NCBI GenBank assembly: GCA_021202335.1
Contig: JAJQDE010000009.1
Location: 1 to 64,000 of the forward strand
DNA: 64,000 nt
Reading direction: 5' to 3'
Origin: Lachnospiraceae bacterium
Lineage (GTDB): Bacteria > Bacillota > Clostridia > Lachnospirales > Lachnospiraceae
A program made the position numbers and the translations under genes. The notes beneath the pieces are model-generated. The model worked only from the letters and a program-made list of their open reading frames with translations, did not search any database and was not told the origin of the DNA. This document shows positions 27,777 through 35,707 of the stretch, one piece after another. The stretch's first letter is position 1, and the number at the start of each line of letters is the position of its first letter.

Positions 27777-27802
27777 CCGCGCAGAAGCGCCCGTTCCAAA
27801 AG

Positions 27803-28405
27803 CTATATAATCCGCTCAAGCTCTCCTAAAGCCTGCCTGTATCCCTCAAACAAAATTCCGGTTATGCCAAGCTCTCTTGCAGCCTCAACATTATCCGCCC
27901 TGTCGTCAAGGAAAACACATTCCTCCGCCCGCAGGTCATATTTCCTCAAAAGATACTCGTATATTTCCCTATCCGGCTTTACAAGCTTCACAAAGCCGGA
28001 CACCACTTTTCCGTCCACCCTGTCAAGGAATGGAAAACATCCGCTTTCCGCATGAAGCGTAAAAAGATTTTTCGGATAATTTGACAACAGATAAATTTTC
28101 AGACCTCTTTCCTTTAGTGCATCAATCATTTCAAGCGTATAATCATACGGCTTTACAAGCTTATCCCTGTTTGACCATATCAGATCAAACTCCCTACAAT
28201 GCTCCCTGTTATCCTCGCGGAGCATAGCAAGTATCTCGTCCTCATCGCGGACGCCGCGGTCAAGCTCTCCCCACCAATGACTCCCAAACACCGTACCTTC
28301 AAATACGCCCTTCAAATCCTCCGGAAGCTTTAAATCATCCATAAGCTCCCGCCAGCAGAAATCGACAAGCACATTTCCCACATCAAAAATAACGTTTTTA
28401 ATCAT
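27803..28405 (-). CDS. HAD-superfamily phosphatase (YihX-like)
   Basis: 200 residues. HAD motif I reads FDVGNVLVD, motif II LLSN, motif III Lys near [12 protein letters not shown], and motif [11 protein letters not shown]. The cap type fits the YihX/haloacid dehalogenase-like group acting on sugar phosphates. It overlaps the upstream UDP-sugar pyrophosphorylase by 4 bp (ATGA), so the two are translationally coupled, which hints at a sugar-phosphate substrate. Confidence 0.85.
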   Translation of the reverse strand: MIKNVIFDVGNVLVDFCWRELMDDLKLPEDLKGVFEGTVFGSHWWGELDRGVRDEDEILAMLREDNREHCREFDLIWSNRDKLVKPYDYTLEMIDALKERGLKIYLLSNYPKNLFTLHAESGCFPFLDRVDGKVVSGFVKLVKPDREIYEYLLRKYDLRAEECVFLDDRADNVEAARELGITGILFEGYRQALGELERII

Positions 28406-29628
28406 AGCTGCACACCATTCTTCTTCAAAAGCGCCTGAGCGCTCTCCACAGAATCAACGCCCGTCTTATTTTTAATCGGCGCAAACTCATAGTCACGCAC
28501 CACCTCAAACGACAGACAATTGTCAAGCAGGTGAATCATGTCAAGCACCAAAAGCTCAAATTTATAGCCATTCGGCTCTTCAGGCTTTACATACCCGCCG
28601 CTCTCCGAAATATAAGGGATTTTTTTCTCCACCACATGCACCGGCATCTTCTCATTCATGATTTCTTCAAGCTTATCAACCCGGAACAGATAATTTAAAA
28701 TAACCCCGAAATTATACGACAGATCGCCATTTGCTTCCCTTGAATTGATCATCTCGTCAGTCATCTCATAGTATTCGACAATGGAAGGCTTTCCGTCCTC
28801 AAGGCAGAGCACGCCGACCTTTTCATTCGGGTCAGCCTTTCTTACTACCTTTGCGCCGCTGACACAGCCTGAGCTAAGCGTCGCACCCACAAACACGGGA
28901 TCCGCAATCCTCTGAAGGACATTATCAACGGCAAAAATATTGAGCCATTCAATCCCTCTGTCCTTCACATCCTTCAAAACACCCGTCACAGCCATCGAAT
29001 AAAACCAACCGCCGTTTCCGTTTGGATAAAGCGACAGGGAATCCTTAGCTTCCATGTAAAGCTTCCCGTTAAAATCAACGGATGGCGCCATCTCCTGTTC
29101 AAAAAACTTCACAAAAGCCTTCGGATATCCGAAATAATTTTTCTCCTCAAAAAACGCGACAGTTTCATCATTATTCTTATCACTTGTCATGATATAAAGC
29201 GGCACAAAGCAACCCGCCTTATCCGTCACATCGAGCAGATTCCTTATCAGACGCTCGAAAATAAACACGTCCCTTGTGATACCGATATTGTATTTTCCCT
29301 TCGGACCGTCCGAGCCAAGCCTTGTTCCCTGACCGCCTGCCAAGAGCACGGCTCCGACCTTCCCGGCTCTTATCGCGGCAAGCCCCTGCGCTTCATATTG
29401 CTCTTTATTTTTTTCTATCTCAGGCACCTCAAGAGCCGAAAGCGGTTCAAGCCTTCCCCTCTTTTGCGCAAGCTCCTCGCTCACTGCCATATCCACAATC
29501 GACCAGTCGATGCGCTCCACCTGTCTGCTAAGCTTATTTTTTCCTTCCTCATCAAGCCTCTTATATGCCTCAAGGATATGCTCCTGCCCATGCTCAATCA
29601 ATAAACCCGATAATTCATTCTCTGTCAT
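28402..29628 (-). CDS. UDP-N-acetylhexosamine/UDP-sugar pyrophosphorylase (UDPGP family)
   Basis: 408 residues. The nucleotide-binding motif LLAGGQGTRLGSDGPKGKYN is characteristic of the eukaryote-like UDPGP/UAP1 family rather than bacterial GalU or GlmU. Further family features are IMTSDKNNDETVAFF, the NGNGGWFYSM segment and YFRVDKL-like C-terminal elements. The enzyme activates a sugar 1-phosphate with UTP. Substrate choice (GlcNAc, GalNAc or Glc) is not decidable here. Ribosome binding site AAAGGAAAG. Confidence 0.82.
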   Translation of the reverse strand: MTENELSGLLIEHGQEHILEAYKRLDEEGKNKLSRQVERIDWSIVDMAVSEELAQKRGRLEPLSALEVPEIEKNKEQYEAQGLAAIRAGKVGAVLLAGGQGTRLGSDGPKGKYNIGITRDVFIFERLIRNLLDVTDKAGCFVPLYIMTSDKNNDETVAFFEEKNYFGYPKAFVKFFEQEMAPSVDFNGKLYMEAKDSLSLYPNGNGGWFYSMAVTGVLKDVKDRGIEWLNIFAVDNVLQRIADPVFVGATLSSGCVSGAKVVRKADPNEKVGVLCLEDGKPSIVEYYEMTDEMINSREANGDLSYNFGVILNYLFRVDKLEEIMNEKMPVHVVEKKIPYISESGGYVKPEEPNGYKFELLVLDMIHLLDNCLSFEVVRDYEFAPIKNKTGVDSVESAQALLKKNGVQL

Positions 29629-29750
29629 AATCCGTTCTTTCCTTTCTTCAAAATGTATATAAAATTAATTCCTATGCGTAATGTAACATATTTTGCATAT
29701 ACTTGTAAACCTTGAGGGAGTGATTTTTGTATCTTTTATTACATCTCTTT

Positions 29751-29770
29751 TTTTAATTATTTCAACTCTT
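29751..29770 (+). repeat. Left copy of a 20-bp direct repeat bounding the metal module
   Basis: TTTTAATTATTTCAACTCTT, identical to 35580-35599. The two copies enclose csoR, the P1B ATPase, feoAB and the copZ-like gene. No integrase is visible. The repeat may mark a past insertion or deletion junction. Confidence 0.55.
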
Positions 29771-29836
29771 GCGCTGTATCAATATCGGCGATATCGAAGC
29801 GGCTTATCCGGAAGATGATCCATACGCTACATCCTA

Positions 29837-29938
29837 TTATGAGCAAACCGCTGTGCAGATCCATTCTTTGACCAGATAATACAAACCGCACGCTGCAATC
29901 AAAGCCCCTATAACCGCGCCAATAATACTAATAGCCAT
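29837..29938 (-). CDS. Very small membrane protein resembling FeoB-associated Cys-rich proteins
   Basis: 33 residues (MAISIIGAVIGALIAACGLY, then YLVKEWICTAVCS) behind AATGGAGGAAAAAGTA. One hydrophobic span followed by a short tail with two Cys. FeoB-associated Cys-rich membrane proteins have this layout and sit near feoB, as here, but usually have more Cys. Its start overlaps the stop of an ATPase remnant. The match is tentative. Confidence 0.4.
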   Translation of the reverse strand: MAISIIGAVIGALIAACGLYYLVKEWICTAVCS

Positions 29939-30013
29939 TACTTTTTCCTCCATTTCAACAACAGTGATGAATTTATAATCACTAAAACCGAGCTGGTGTT
30001 ATGTACCAACGCA
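29938..30013 (-). pseudogene. 3'-terminal remnant of a P1B-type ATPase gene
   Basis: About 75 bp closely matching the 3' end of the ATPase gene at 33140-33215. It encodes ALVHNTSSVLVIINS followed by SLLLKWRKK and a stop. No upstream part of the gene is present. It shows that the ATPase end was once duplicated, and it keeps the C-terminal codons that the full-length gene has cut off by a stop. Confidence 0.65.
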
Positions 30014-30070
30014 GACTATAGAGGAATACCTTGCAGCTTATTTACCGATAGAACAAGAATCACTTACCCG

Positions 30071-30107
30071 AAAAAAGCCCATCAGAAAATCCAAATTTTC
30101 CGATGGG
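30071..30107 (-). terminator. Rho-independent terminator after the copZ-like gene
   Basis: Minus strand CCCATCGGAAAAT/ATTTTCTGATGGG (one mismatch) with a TTGG loop, then C and T6. Located 17 bp past the copZ-like stop codon. Confidence 0.85.
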
Positions 30108-30123
30108 TATTGTAAAAAATATG

Positions 30124-30372
30124 CTACTTCCCAAACAATCCCTTCTTCACATATTCCCCACTCTGCACAGAAACCACCTGATAGCCAATATCAGCTATTG
30201 CCTTTCGCAGTTTCTCTTCATCAACAGGCGACTCCGAAATAATCTCCGTTATGTTTTTCTTATGTGAGGATTTTACACTCTTGATATCAAAAGAACGGCG
30301 AATGATATCATTGATATGTGCTTCGCACATTCCGCAGGACATACCCTCAATTTCAGCAATTGTTTTTATCAT
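30124..30372 (-). CDS. Heavy-metal-associated (CopZ-like) domain protein
   Basis: 82 residues. The HMA motif GMSCGMC binds Cu(I) or a similar ion through its two Cys, followed by EAHINDIIRRSF. The pattern VKSSHKKNITEIISES is the usual beta-strand of the fold, and the C-terminal 12 residues are an extension. Expected to be a cytosolic metal chaperone for the P1B ATPase or the CsoR regulator in the same module. Ribosome binding site GAGGTGATAAT. It has its own terminator. Confidence 0.85.
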   Translation of the reverse strand: MIKTIAEIEGMSCGMCEAHINDIIRRSFDIKSVKSSHKKNITEIISESPVDEEKLRKAIADIGYQVVSVQSGEYVKKGLFGK

Positions 30373-30397
30373 ATTATCACCTCACATTTTTCTTGAA

Positions 30398-30429
30398 AAG
30401 GCAGGCATTCCATTCAAAATGCCTGCCTT
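30398..30429 (-). terminator. Stem-loop terminator between feoB and the copZ-like gene
   Basis: Perfect 12-bp stem AAGGCAGGCATT/AATGCCTGCCTT with an 8-nt loop; on the minus strand TTTTC follows. Placed about 90 bp downstream of the feoB stop codon. Confidence 0.65.
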
Positions 30430-30519
30430 CTAATTTGCCATAGCATATGAAAAAGCTGTCAATATCAGGCTTCATGGCTGAAACACGCCTGATTTGAATG
30501 CAGGCACCCCTCTGATGAA

Positions 30520-32664
30520 TTACAGTGCGGCAGCGTTCGTAATGTTCTTTTTATCGTTTGCAGGTTTGTACCCCGGTCTAAACAGCATAAACAGAATAAA
30601 GATAAGAACAAGAATTGCAGCAACCGTTCCTACTGTAAAACCGCCGCCGGTAAGCAGAGAACCAAACTGATAAATCAGCAGAGAAACCGCATATGCAAAG
30701 ACACACTGATAAGCAATTGCAAACGCCGCCAATTTTCCGTTCTGCATCTCCACGCGAATTGTATTGATAGCGGCAAAGCAAGGTGCGCACAGCAAATTAA
30801 ACGCCAGGAAAGAATAGCCAATCAAAGCACTATTGCCTAACAAGGCTGCTATCGGAGCAAGACTTCCTCCGCTTTCTACAACATCCAAGGCATCCGACAT
30901 CGCTGCAAACTGTCCCAATACGCCGACAACTTCTTCTTTTGCCGCAAGACCAAGAATCGAAGCAATAACACACTGCCACTTATCAAATCCGCAAGGTGCA
31001 AAAATCCACGAAAAGGCATTGCCGATATAATAGCAGATACTGCTTTCCAGATCCTCCACCATGCCAAAAGAACCGTTTGTCCAACCAAAGCTTGAAAGGA
31101 ACCACACTAAGATTGCCGCAAGCATATACACAGTGACAGCTCTCTTTGCAAATGCCTTCAGGCGATCCCAAATGCTGTGCCACACATTTTTCAATGTTGG
31201 AAAGTGATATGCCGGAAGCTCCATTACAAATGGCGTTACATCGCCTGCAAACAACTTTGTCTTTTTCAGCATCACACCGGTTACAATGACAGACACAATC
31301 CCCAGCACATAAGCGGAAAATGCTACCAAACCGTTATTGCCAAACAATGCCCCTGCAATGCAGGCAATCAATGGCAGCTTTGCGCCGCATGGCATAAAAG
31401 TAACCGTCATAATAGTCAGCCGCCTGTCTTTTTCATTTTCAATGGTACGGGCAGCCATAATACCGGGCAGACCGCAGCCTGTGCCAATCAGCATCGGTAT
31501 AAAAGACTTACCTGACAGCCCAAATTTCCGAAATATCCTATCCATCACGAAGGCGATACGTGCCATGTATCCACAATCCTCCAGAATTGCAAGAAAGAAG
31601 AACAGGATAAACATCTGCGGCATAAAACCGAGCATAGCACCAACACCGCCAATAATACCTTCGCAAATTAATCCAATCAGCCAGTCCGCACAGCCGATGT
31701 TCGTCAAAAATGTTTCCACAGGAGCCTGAATCCATTCGCCAACAAACACATCATTTGTCCAATCAGTTACCCAGCTTCCTACCGTTGTAACAGATACATA
31801 GTAAACAACAAACATAACCAGAGCGAAAATCGGCAGCCCAAGCCAACGGTTTGTCACGATACGGTCAATACGGTCAGACATAGATTCTTTCCCATGCTGT
31901 TTCTTCCGCACCTTGTTAATAATTCCTGTGATATATTCATAACGGGCACCGGTGATATGGCTTTCCGTATCATCATCCAAATCCTTTTCCGCTTTCTCCA
32001 CAATTCCTGCTGTTGTATCATTTCCATATAAGATTTTAGGATCTTTTTCAAACAGCTTGATGGAAATATATCTCTTTTGTGCCTGCGGCACACTGTCCGG
32101 CAGCTGCTCCCGGATTTCCAAAAGCCAGTTTTCCGTCTGTTCATCAAAAGAAACGCAAGCAGGGATTTCGCCCTTTTTCGCTGCAGTAACAGCCGCCTGA
32201 ATCACCTGATCTATATTATCCTCTTTCAGAGCCGATGTTTCCACAACAGGGCATCTTAAAATTTTAGAAAGAACATCCGTATGTATAACATCACCGTTTT
32301 TTTTCACCAAATCCATCATATTTAAAGCAATGACTACAGGAATTCCAACTTCCAGCAACTGCGTTGTCAGATACAGATTTCGCTCCAGGTTCGTCGCGTC
32401 CACAATGTTGATAATTGCATCCGGCCTTTCATTGACCAGATATTCACGGGCTACGACTTCTTCCTGCGAATAAGGTGACAGCGAATAAATTCCCGGCAAA
32501 TCCATAATGCGGATATTCTTGTCCTTTTTGTATTTGCCCTCTTTCTTTTCAACCGTAACACCCGGCCAATTTCCTACAAATTGAGCCGCACCTGTTAAGG
32601 CGTTAAACATGGTTGTTTTGCCACTGTTAGGATTTCCAGCCAGCGCCAATACTAAATTTTCCAT
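30520..32664 (-). CDS. feoB: Ferrous iron transport protein B
   Basis: 714 residues. The N-terminal G domain has GNPNSGKTT (G1), DLPG (G3) and NMMD (G4), followed by the helical GDI-like region and a membrane part with two Gate motifs (around GCGLPGIMAARTIEN and CAPCFAAINTIRVEM). It imports Fe(II) across the inner membrane. It starts 11 bp after feoA, behind AAGGAGGAGAAA. A DtxR-like site before feoA suggests iron or manganese repression. Confidence 0.95.
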   Translation of the reverse strand: MENLVLALAGNPNSGKTTMFNALTGAAQFVGNWPGVTVEKKEGKYKKDKNIRIMDLPGIYSLSPYSQEEVVAREYLVNERPDAIINIVDATNLERNLYLTTQLLEVGIPVVIALNMMDLVKKNGDVIHTDVLSKILRCPVVETSALKEDNIDQVIQAAVTAAKKGEIPACVSFDEQTENWLLEIREQLPDSVPQAQKRYISIKLFEKDPKILYGNDTTAGIVEKAEKDLDDDTESHITGARYEYITGIINKVRKKQHGKESMSDRIDRIVTNRWLGLPIFALVMFVVYYVSVTTVGSWVTDWTNDVFVGEWIQAPVETFLTNIGCADWLIGLICEGIIGGVGAMLGFMPQMFILFFFLAILEDCGYMARIAFVMDRIFRKFGLSGKSFIPMLIGTGCGLPGIMAARTIENEKDRRLTIMTVTFMPCGAKLPLIACIAGALFGNNGLVAFSAYVLGIVSVIVTGVMLKKTKLFAGDVTPFVMELPAYHFPTLKNVWHSIWDRLKAFAKRAVTVYMLAAILVWFLSSFGWTNGSFGMVEDLESSICYYIGNAFSWIFAPCGFDKWQCVIASILGLAAKEEVVGVLGQFAAMSDALDVVESGGSLAPIAALLGNSALIGYSFLAFNLLCAPCFAAINTIRVEMQNGKLAAFAIAYQCVFAYAVSLLIYQFGSLLTGGGFTVGTVAAILVLIFILFMLFRPGYKPANDKKNITNAAAL

Positions 32665-32675
32665 TTTCTCCTCCT

Positions 32676-32897
32676 TTATTCTACCTCAATCATTTGAGCA
32701 TCTTCCTTACGGATAGAAAGCTCATAGCCTCGTACTGTAACTTCAACAGGATCGCCAAGGGGCGCAACCTTTCGGACGTATATCTTAACACCCTTTGTGA
32801 CACCCATGTCCATAATCCTGCGCTTTGTAGCTCCTTCGCCGTGAAGTTTGACTACGCTAACTGTTGCTCCTACCGGAGCTTCTCGCAATGTCTTCAT
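32676..32897 (-). CDS. feoA: Ferrous iron transport protein A
   Basis: 73 residues, SH3-like fold family (LREAPVGATVSVVKLHGEG, RRIMDMGVTKG, VRGYELSIRKEDAQMIEVE). FeoA is a small cytosolic partner of FeoB. First gene of the feoAB pair with a strong ribosome binding site (CGGAGGTGTCACT). A TATATAAAAT stretch about 30 bp upstream is a plausible -10 region. Confidence 0.92.
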   Translation of the reverse strand: MKTLREAPVGATVSVVKLHGEGATKRRIMDMGVTKGVKIYVRKVAPLGDPVEVTVRGYELSIRKEDAQMIEVE

Positions 32898-32952
32898 AGT
32901 GACACCTCCGTTTGAAATATTTTATATAGAGCCATGCGGCTTTATATCTTGA

Positions 32953-32971
32953 TTAGTAGTGCCTAACCTTT
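32953..32971. promoter_or_regulatory. Candidate DtxR/IdeR-type iron operator before feoA
   Basis: TTAGTAGTGCCTAACCTTT agrees with 13 of 19 positions of the DtxR-type consensus, with the right half (GCCTAACCT) perfect. It lies 56-74 bp upstream of the feoA start codon, overlapping the expected promoter. No regulator gene of this type is in the window. Confidence 0.4.
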
Positions 32972-32980
32972 ATGCTAAAT

Positions 32981-33118
32981 CTAAGGTCGGTTGCCCGACC
33001 TGATTTTAGACCTTTTCTTTTCCTCTTGCCTTTGCCAAAATCGTTCATTTTCTCTTTGGCTGCGGTTTGATTTCATCTGTGATGCTCTCGGCAATCCCGT
33101 CGTTTTGTATCCTTTCAT
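32981..33118 (-). CDS. Small basic protein after the P1B ATPase (uncertain)
   Basis: 45 residues, highly charged (MKGYKTTGLPRASQMKSNRS...RQEEKKRSKIRSGNRP). GGAGG lies 12 bp before the ATG, rather far. It fills most of the gap between the ATPase and feoA, and its stop is in the stem of a small hairpin (AGGTCGG/CCGACCT). Unrecognised; low-confidence gene. Confidence 0.3.
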   Translation of the reverse strand: MKGYKTTGLPRASQMKSNRSQRENERFWQRQEEKKRSKIRSGNRP

Positions 33119-33166
33119 AATAAGCCTATACCTCCGTATCTATTTCTTTTTCCATTTCAACAGCAG

Positions 33167-35020
33167 TTATGAATTTATAATCACTAAAACCGAGCCGGTG
33201 TTATGTACCAGCGCACCGACAACCGGGTTTAATGTCCCGATAATCGCAAGAATGATTGCGACAAAATTAAGCGTCAGGGAAAATGCCATATTCAGCTTAA
33301 TTGTCACCATCATCCGCTTAGACAAGGCTACCAGATGGGGCAGCTCCTTTACCTCATCGTCCACCAAAGCAATGTCCGCCGCATCAACAGCAATGTCACT
33401 GCCGACGCCGCCCATTGCAATGCCGACGTTCGCTTTCTTGAGGGCCGGCGCATCGTTCACGCCATCGCCAATCATGCAGACAGCTTCACCCTTCTTCTGA
33501 TAAGCGTCAATCCGGTTTAATTTGTCCTCCGGCAGACAATCTGCATGGACTTCCTCAATGTGAAGCTGACCGGCTATGGCCAAGGCAGCTCTCTCATTGT
33601 CTCCCGTCAAAAGTACGGGCTGTACATTTAAGCCCTTCAGCGCGTCAATCATACCGGCGCTTTCCTCCCGCACTGTGTCCGACAGGACGATATATCCGCT
33701 GAACTGTCCGGACAGCGCAAGATAAGTGATTGTACAGCCCTTTGACAAGTAGGTATCTGTCTTTGCAGACACATTCTCCGGAACGGCAATCTTTTTTTCT
33801 GCGAGCAATCCCAAATTTCCCGCAAGAATTTCTTTCCCGCACACTTCGGCGCAAACGCCTTTTCCGGGAAGCATCTGAAAATTTTCACATGGGAAAAGGT
33901 CAGGCAAATTGTCCTGCCTGTATGAATCAACAATCGCTTTCCCCAGCGGATGCTCTGAAAGCTGCTCCGCCGACGCACACAGACGATATAACTCCTGATT
34001 CGTGATTTCATCCGCAATGCTTACCACCTCGATGACCTGCGGCGTTCCATAGGTCAGCGTTCCCGTCTTGTCAAAAGTGATTTTGGAAACAGCTGCCAGC
34101 CGTTCTAACGCATCACCCTCCCGCACCAGGAAGCCATGCTTTGTGGCGTTTCCAATTGCCGCCATAATCGCCGTTGGCGTAGCAAGCACCAGCGCACACG
34201 GACAGAACACAACCAAAATCGTCACCGCTCGGATAATCTCGCCGCTGACAAGCCACGTTAAGGCAGCGGCAGAAAGCGCAACCACGACAATCCAAGTCGC
34301 CCAGCGGTCTGCCACGCCTACGATTTTCGCCTTCCCTGCGTCAGCCGACTGCACCAGACGAATCATCCGCTGAATGGAGCTGTCCTCGCCCACCTTTGCC
34401 GCCCGCATCTCAAAAGCGCCGAACTGGTTGACCGTGCCGCTTTTTACCTCATCGCCCACTGTTTTATCCACCGGCAGGGATTCGCCGGTCATAACTGCCT
34501 GATTGATGGATGTCTGACCGGAAGTAATCACGCCGTCCACAGGAACCGTTTCACCCGGAAGGACGCGCAGCAGCGCATCCACGGGGACTTCCTCTGCGGG
34601 AACGATTCTTTCTGCACCATTTAAGATTAAGCGCGCTGTCTGCGGTGTCAGATGCACCAGCTTTTCGATACCGGCTCTTGCTTTTGCAACTGTCAAATCC
34701 TCCAGCAGTCCGCCCAGCTGCATAATAAATGCGACCTCACCGGCAGCAAAATCCTCGCCGATGCAGACCGAGGCAATCAATGCAATAGATACAAGCACAT
34801 CCGCTTTGATATCAAAAGCAGTGACCAGTCCTATAATCGCTTCCAAAATAATGGGAACGCCGCAAAGGATAATCGAAACCCATGCCAAATCGAACGGGAA
34901 AGGCTCCCATCCTGTCAGGCTGAGTATCAGGAATATACCTGATATAACAAGCAGCGTAATATCTTTTTTGGTGCCGCCTTTTTCCAACAGCAGCTCCAGC
35001 TTTTTCATTAACTGTTTCAT
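33167..35020 (-). CDS. Heavy-metal P1B-type ATPase, C-terminus cut by a TAA
   Basis: 617 residues with no N-terminal metal-binding domain. Metal site FCPCALVLATPTA (CPC), phosphorylation motif FDKTGTLTYGT, actuator TGESLPVD, P-domain TGDNERAA and GDGVNDAPALKKANVGIAMG. The last span ends ALVHNTGSVLVIINS, where TAA at 33167-33169 stops the frame. The next codons (LLLKWKKK, then TAG at 33140) look like the normal C-terminus, and a remnant at 29938 has TCA at that position. Loss of about nine residues may be harmless. CsoR-type operators suggest copper control, although the membrane motifs do not identify the ion. Confidence 0.87.
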   Translation of the reverse strand: MKQLMKKLELLLEKGGTKKDITLLVISGIFLILSLTGWEPFPFDLAWVSIILCGVPIILEAIIGLVTAFDIKADVLVSIALIASVCIGEDFAAGEVAFIMQLGGLLEDLTVAKARAGIEKLVHLTPQTARLILNGAERIVPAEEVPVDALLRVLPGETVPVDGVITSGQTSINQAVMTGESLPVDKTVGDEVKSGTVNQFGAFEMRAAKVGEDSSIQRMIRLVQSADAGKAKIVGVADRWATWIVVVALSAAALTWLVSGEIIRAVTILVVFCPCALVLATPTAIMAAIGNATKHGFLVREGDALERLAAVSKITFDKTGTLTYGTPQVIEVVSIADEITNQELYRLCASAEQLSEHPLGKAIVDSYRQDNLPDLFPCENFQMLPGKGVCAEVCGKEILAGNLGLLAEKKIAVPENVSAKTDTYLSKGCTITYLALSGQFSGYIVLSDTVREESAGMIDALKGLNVQPVLLTGDNERAALAIAGQLHIEEVHADCLPEDKLNRIDAYQKKGEAVCMIGDGVNDAPALKKANVGIAMGGVGSDIAVDAADIALVDDEVKELPHLVALSKRMMVTIKLNMAFSLTLNFVAIILAIIGTLNPVVGALVHNTGSVLVIINS

Positions 35021-35042
35021 TTTCTTCCTCCAGCTTTATACT

Positions 35043-35093
35043 TATAGGGGTATGTGTACTGGTATTATAACGTATAGGGGTATAGGTTGTCAA
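35043..35093 (-). promoter_or_regulatory. P1B ATPase promoter with two CsoR-type operator boxes
   Basis: Minus-strand -35 TTGACA (35088-35093), 18-bp spacer, -10 TATAAT (35064-35069): near-consensus. Two copies of ATACCCCTATA (35043-35053 and 35073-35083) lie downstream of the -10 and inside the spacer. G/C-core boxes of this kind are typical CsoR operators, so the nearby CsoR homologue probably represses here. Confidence 0.7.
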
Positions 35094-35100
35094 GGAAAAT

Positions 35101-35147
35101 AAAAAAAGAGAACTAACTTTAAATGCTGTTAATTCTCTCTTTTTAAA
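35101..35147 (-). terminator. Terminator after csoR
   Basis: Minus-strand AAAAAGAGAGAATTAAC/GTTAGTTCTCTTTTT stem with small imperfections and a T7 tail, 20 bp past the csoR stop codon. The A/T flanks make it usable in both directions. Confidence 0.6.
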
Positions 35148-35167
35148 CGCTTGTTTTTCTTTTGCAT

Positions 35168-35443
35168 TTACTTCATATTTGCGAAACGCTCCACCGCCAA
35201 TGTAAAATCCGCTATGGTTTTATCAGCATCGCCGTGTTCAATTCCGTCCCTCACACAATGCTGAATATGCCCTTCCAAAACCACCTTACCGCAGCCATGC
35301 AGGGCAGATTTCGCTGCATTAATCTGTGCCAGAATATCCTCGCATGGGACATCCTCATCTACCATACGGTCAATCGCCTGTACCTGACCGATGATTTTCT
35401 TTAATCTGCGGTGCAGATTGTCCGCATCCATACACTGTTTCAT
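35168..35443 (-). CDS. csoR: CsoR-family copper-sensing repressor
   Basis: 91 residues from ATG 35443 behind GGAGGATTAGT; an upstream extension to 35506 crosses the promoter and is rejected. DUF156/CsoR fold with RRLKKIIGQVQAIDRMV. The Cu(I) ligand pattern Cys (VPCEDIL), His and Cys (HIQHC) matches the Cys-His-Cys set of CsoR. It binds DNA when free of copper and would repress the ATPase and its own promoter. Confidence 0.88.
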   Translation of the reverse strand: MKQCMDADNLHRRLKKIIGQVQAIDRMVDEDVPCEDILAQINAAKSALHGCGKVVLEGHIQHCVRDGIEHGDADKTIADFTLAVERFANMK

Positions 35444-35463
35444 ACTAATCCTCCAATACTCCA

Positions 35464-35506
35464 AGGGGTACGAGTATATTATGTTCGAATTTGAATGTTT
35501 TGTCAA
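35464..35506 (-). promoter_or_regulatory. csoR promoter with a CsoR-like box
   Basis: Minus-strand -35 TTGACA (35501-35506), 17-bp spacer, -10 CATAAT (35478-35483). A GTACCCCTTGG box, similar to the ATPase operators, follows just downstream, fitting autoregulation. Confidence 0.55.
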
Positions 35507-35579
35507 GATACCCTACTTTCTGATGTAATAAAAAACAATTTTGAGTCCAAAGAAACTCCCTTAAATAAAATTTTAATTA

Positions 35580-35599
35580 TTTTAATTATTTCAACTCTT
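35580..35599 (+). repeat. Right copy of the 20-bp direct repeat bounding the metal module
   Basis: TTTTAATTATTTCAACTCTT, identical to 29751-29770. It lies immediately upstream of the cheY promoter. Confidence 0.55.
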
Positions 35600-35602
35600 T
35601 TA

Positions 35603-35631
35603 TAGACAAAACTTAAAAAAAATTGTAAAAT
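35603..35631 (+). promoter_or_regulatory. cheY promoter
   Basis: TAGACA (35603-35608), 17-bp spacer, TAAAAT (35626-35631): a reasonable housekeeping-type promoter about 75 bp before the cheY start. No flagellar sigma-28 site was seen. Confidence 0.45.
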
Positions 35632-35707
35632 ATACCTAAATGACATTAATACATATATTTGATTTTGCGTATTCCATTTTAAAAACTATTCCAGAGGAGG
35701 AACTAAA

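Noticed and set aside
29761-29881. Plus-strand open stretch ending ...YPEDDPYA... TSYYEQTAVQIHSLTR
   Set aside because: Looks like a broken gene end inside the metal module, but it has no start, no recognised family, and overlaps the small minus-strand gene; kept only as a remark in the direct-repeat finding.
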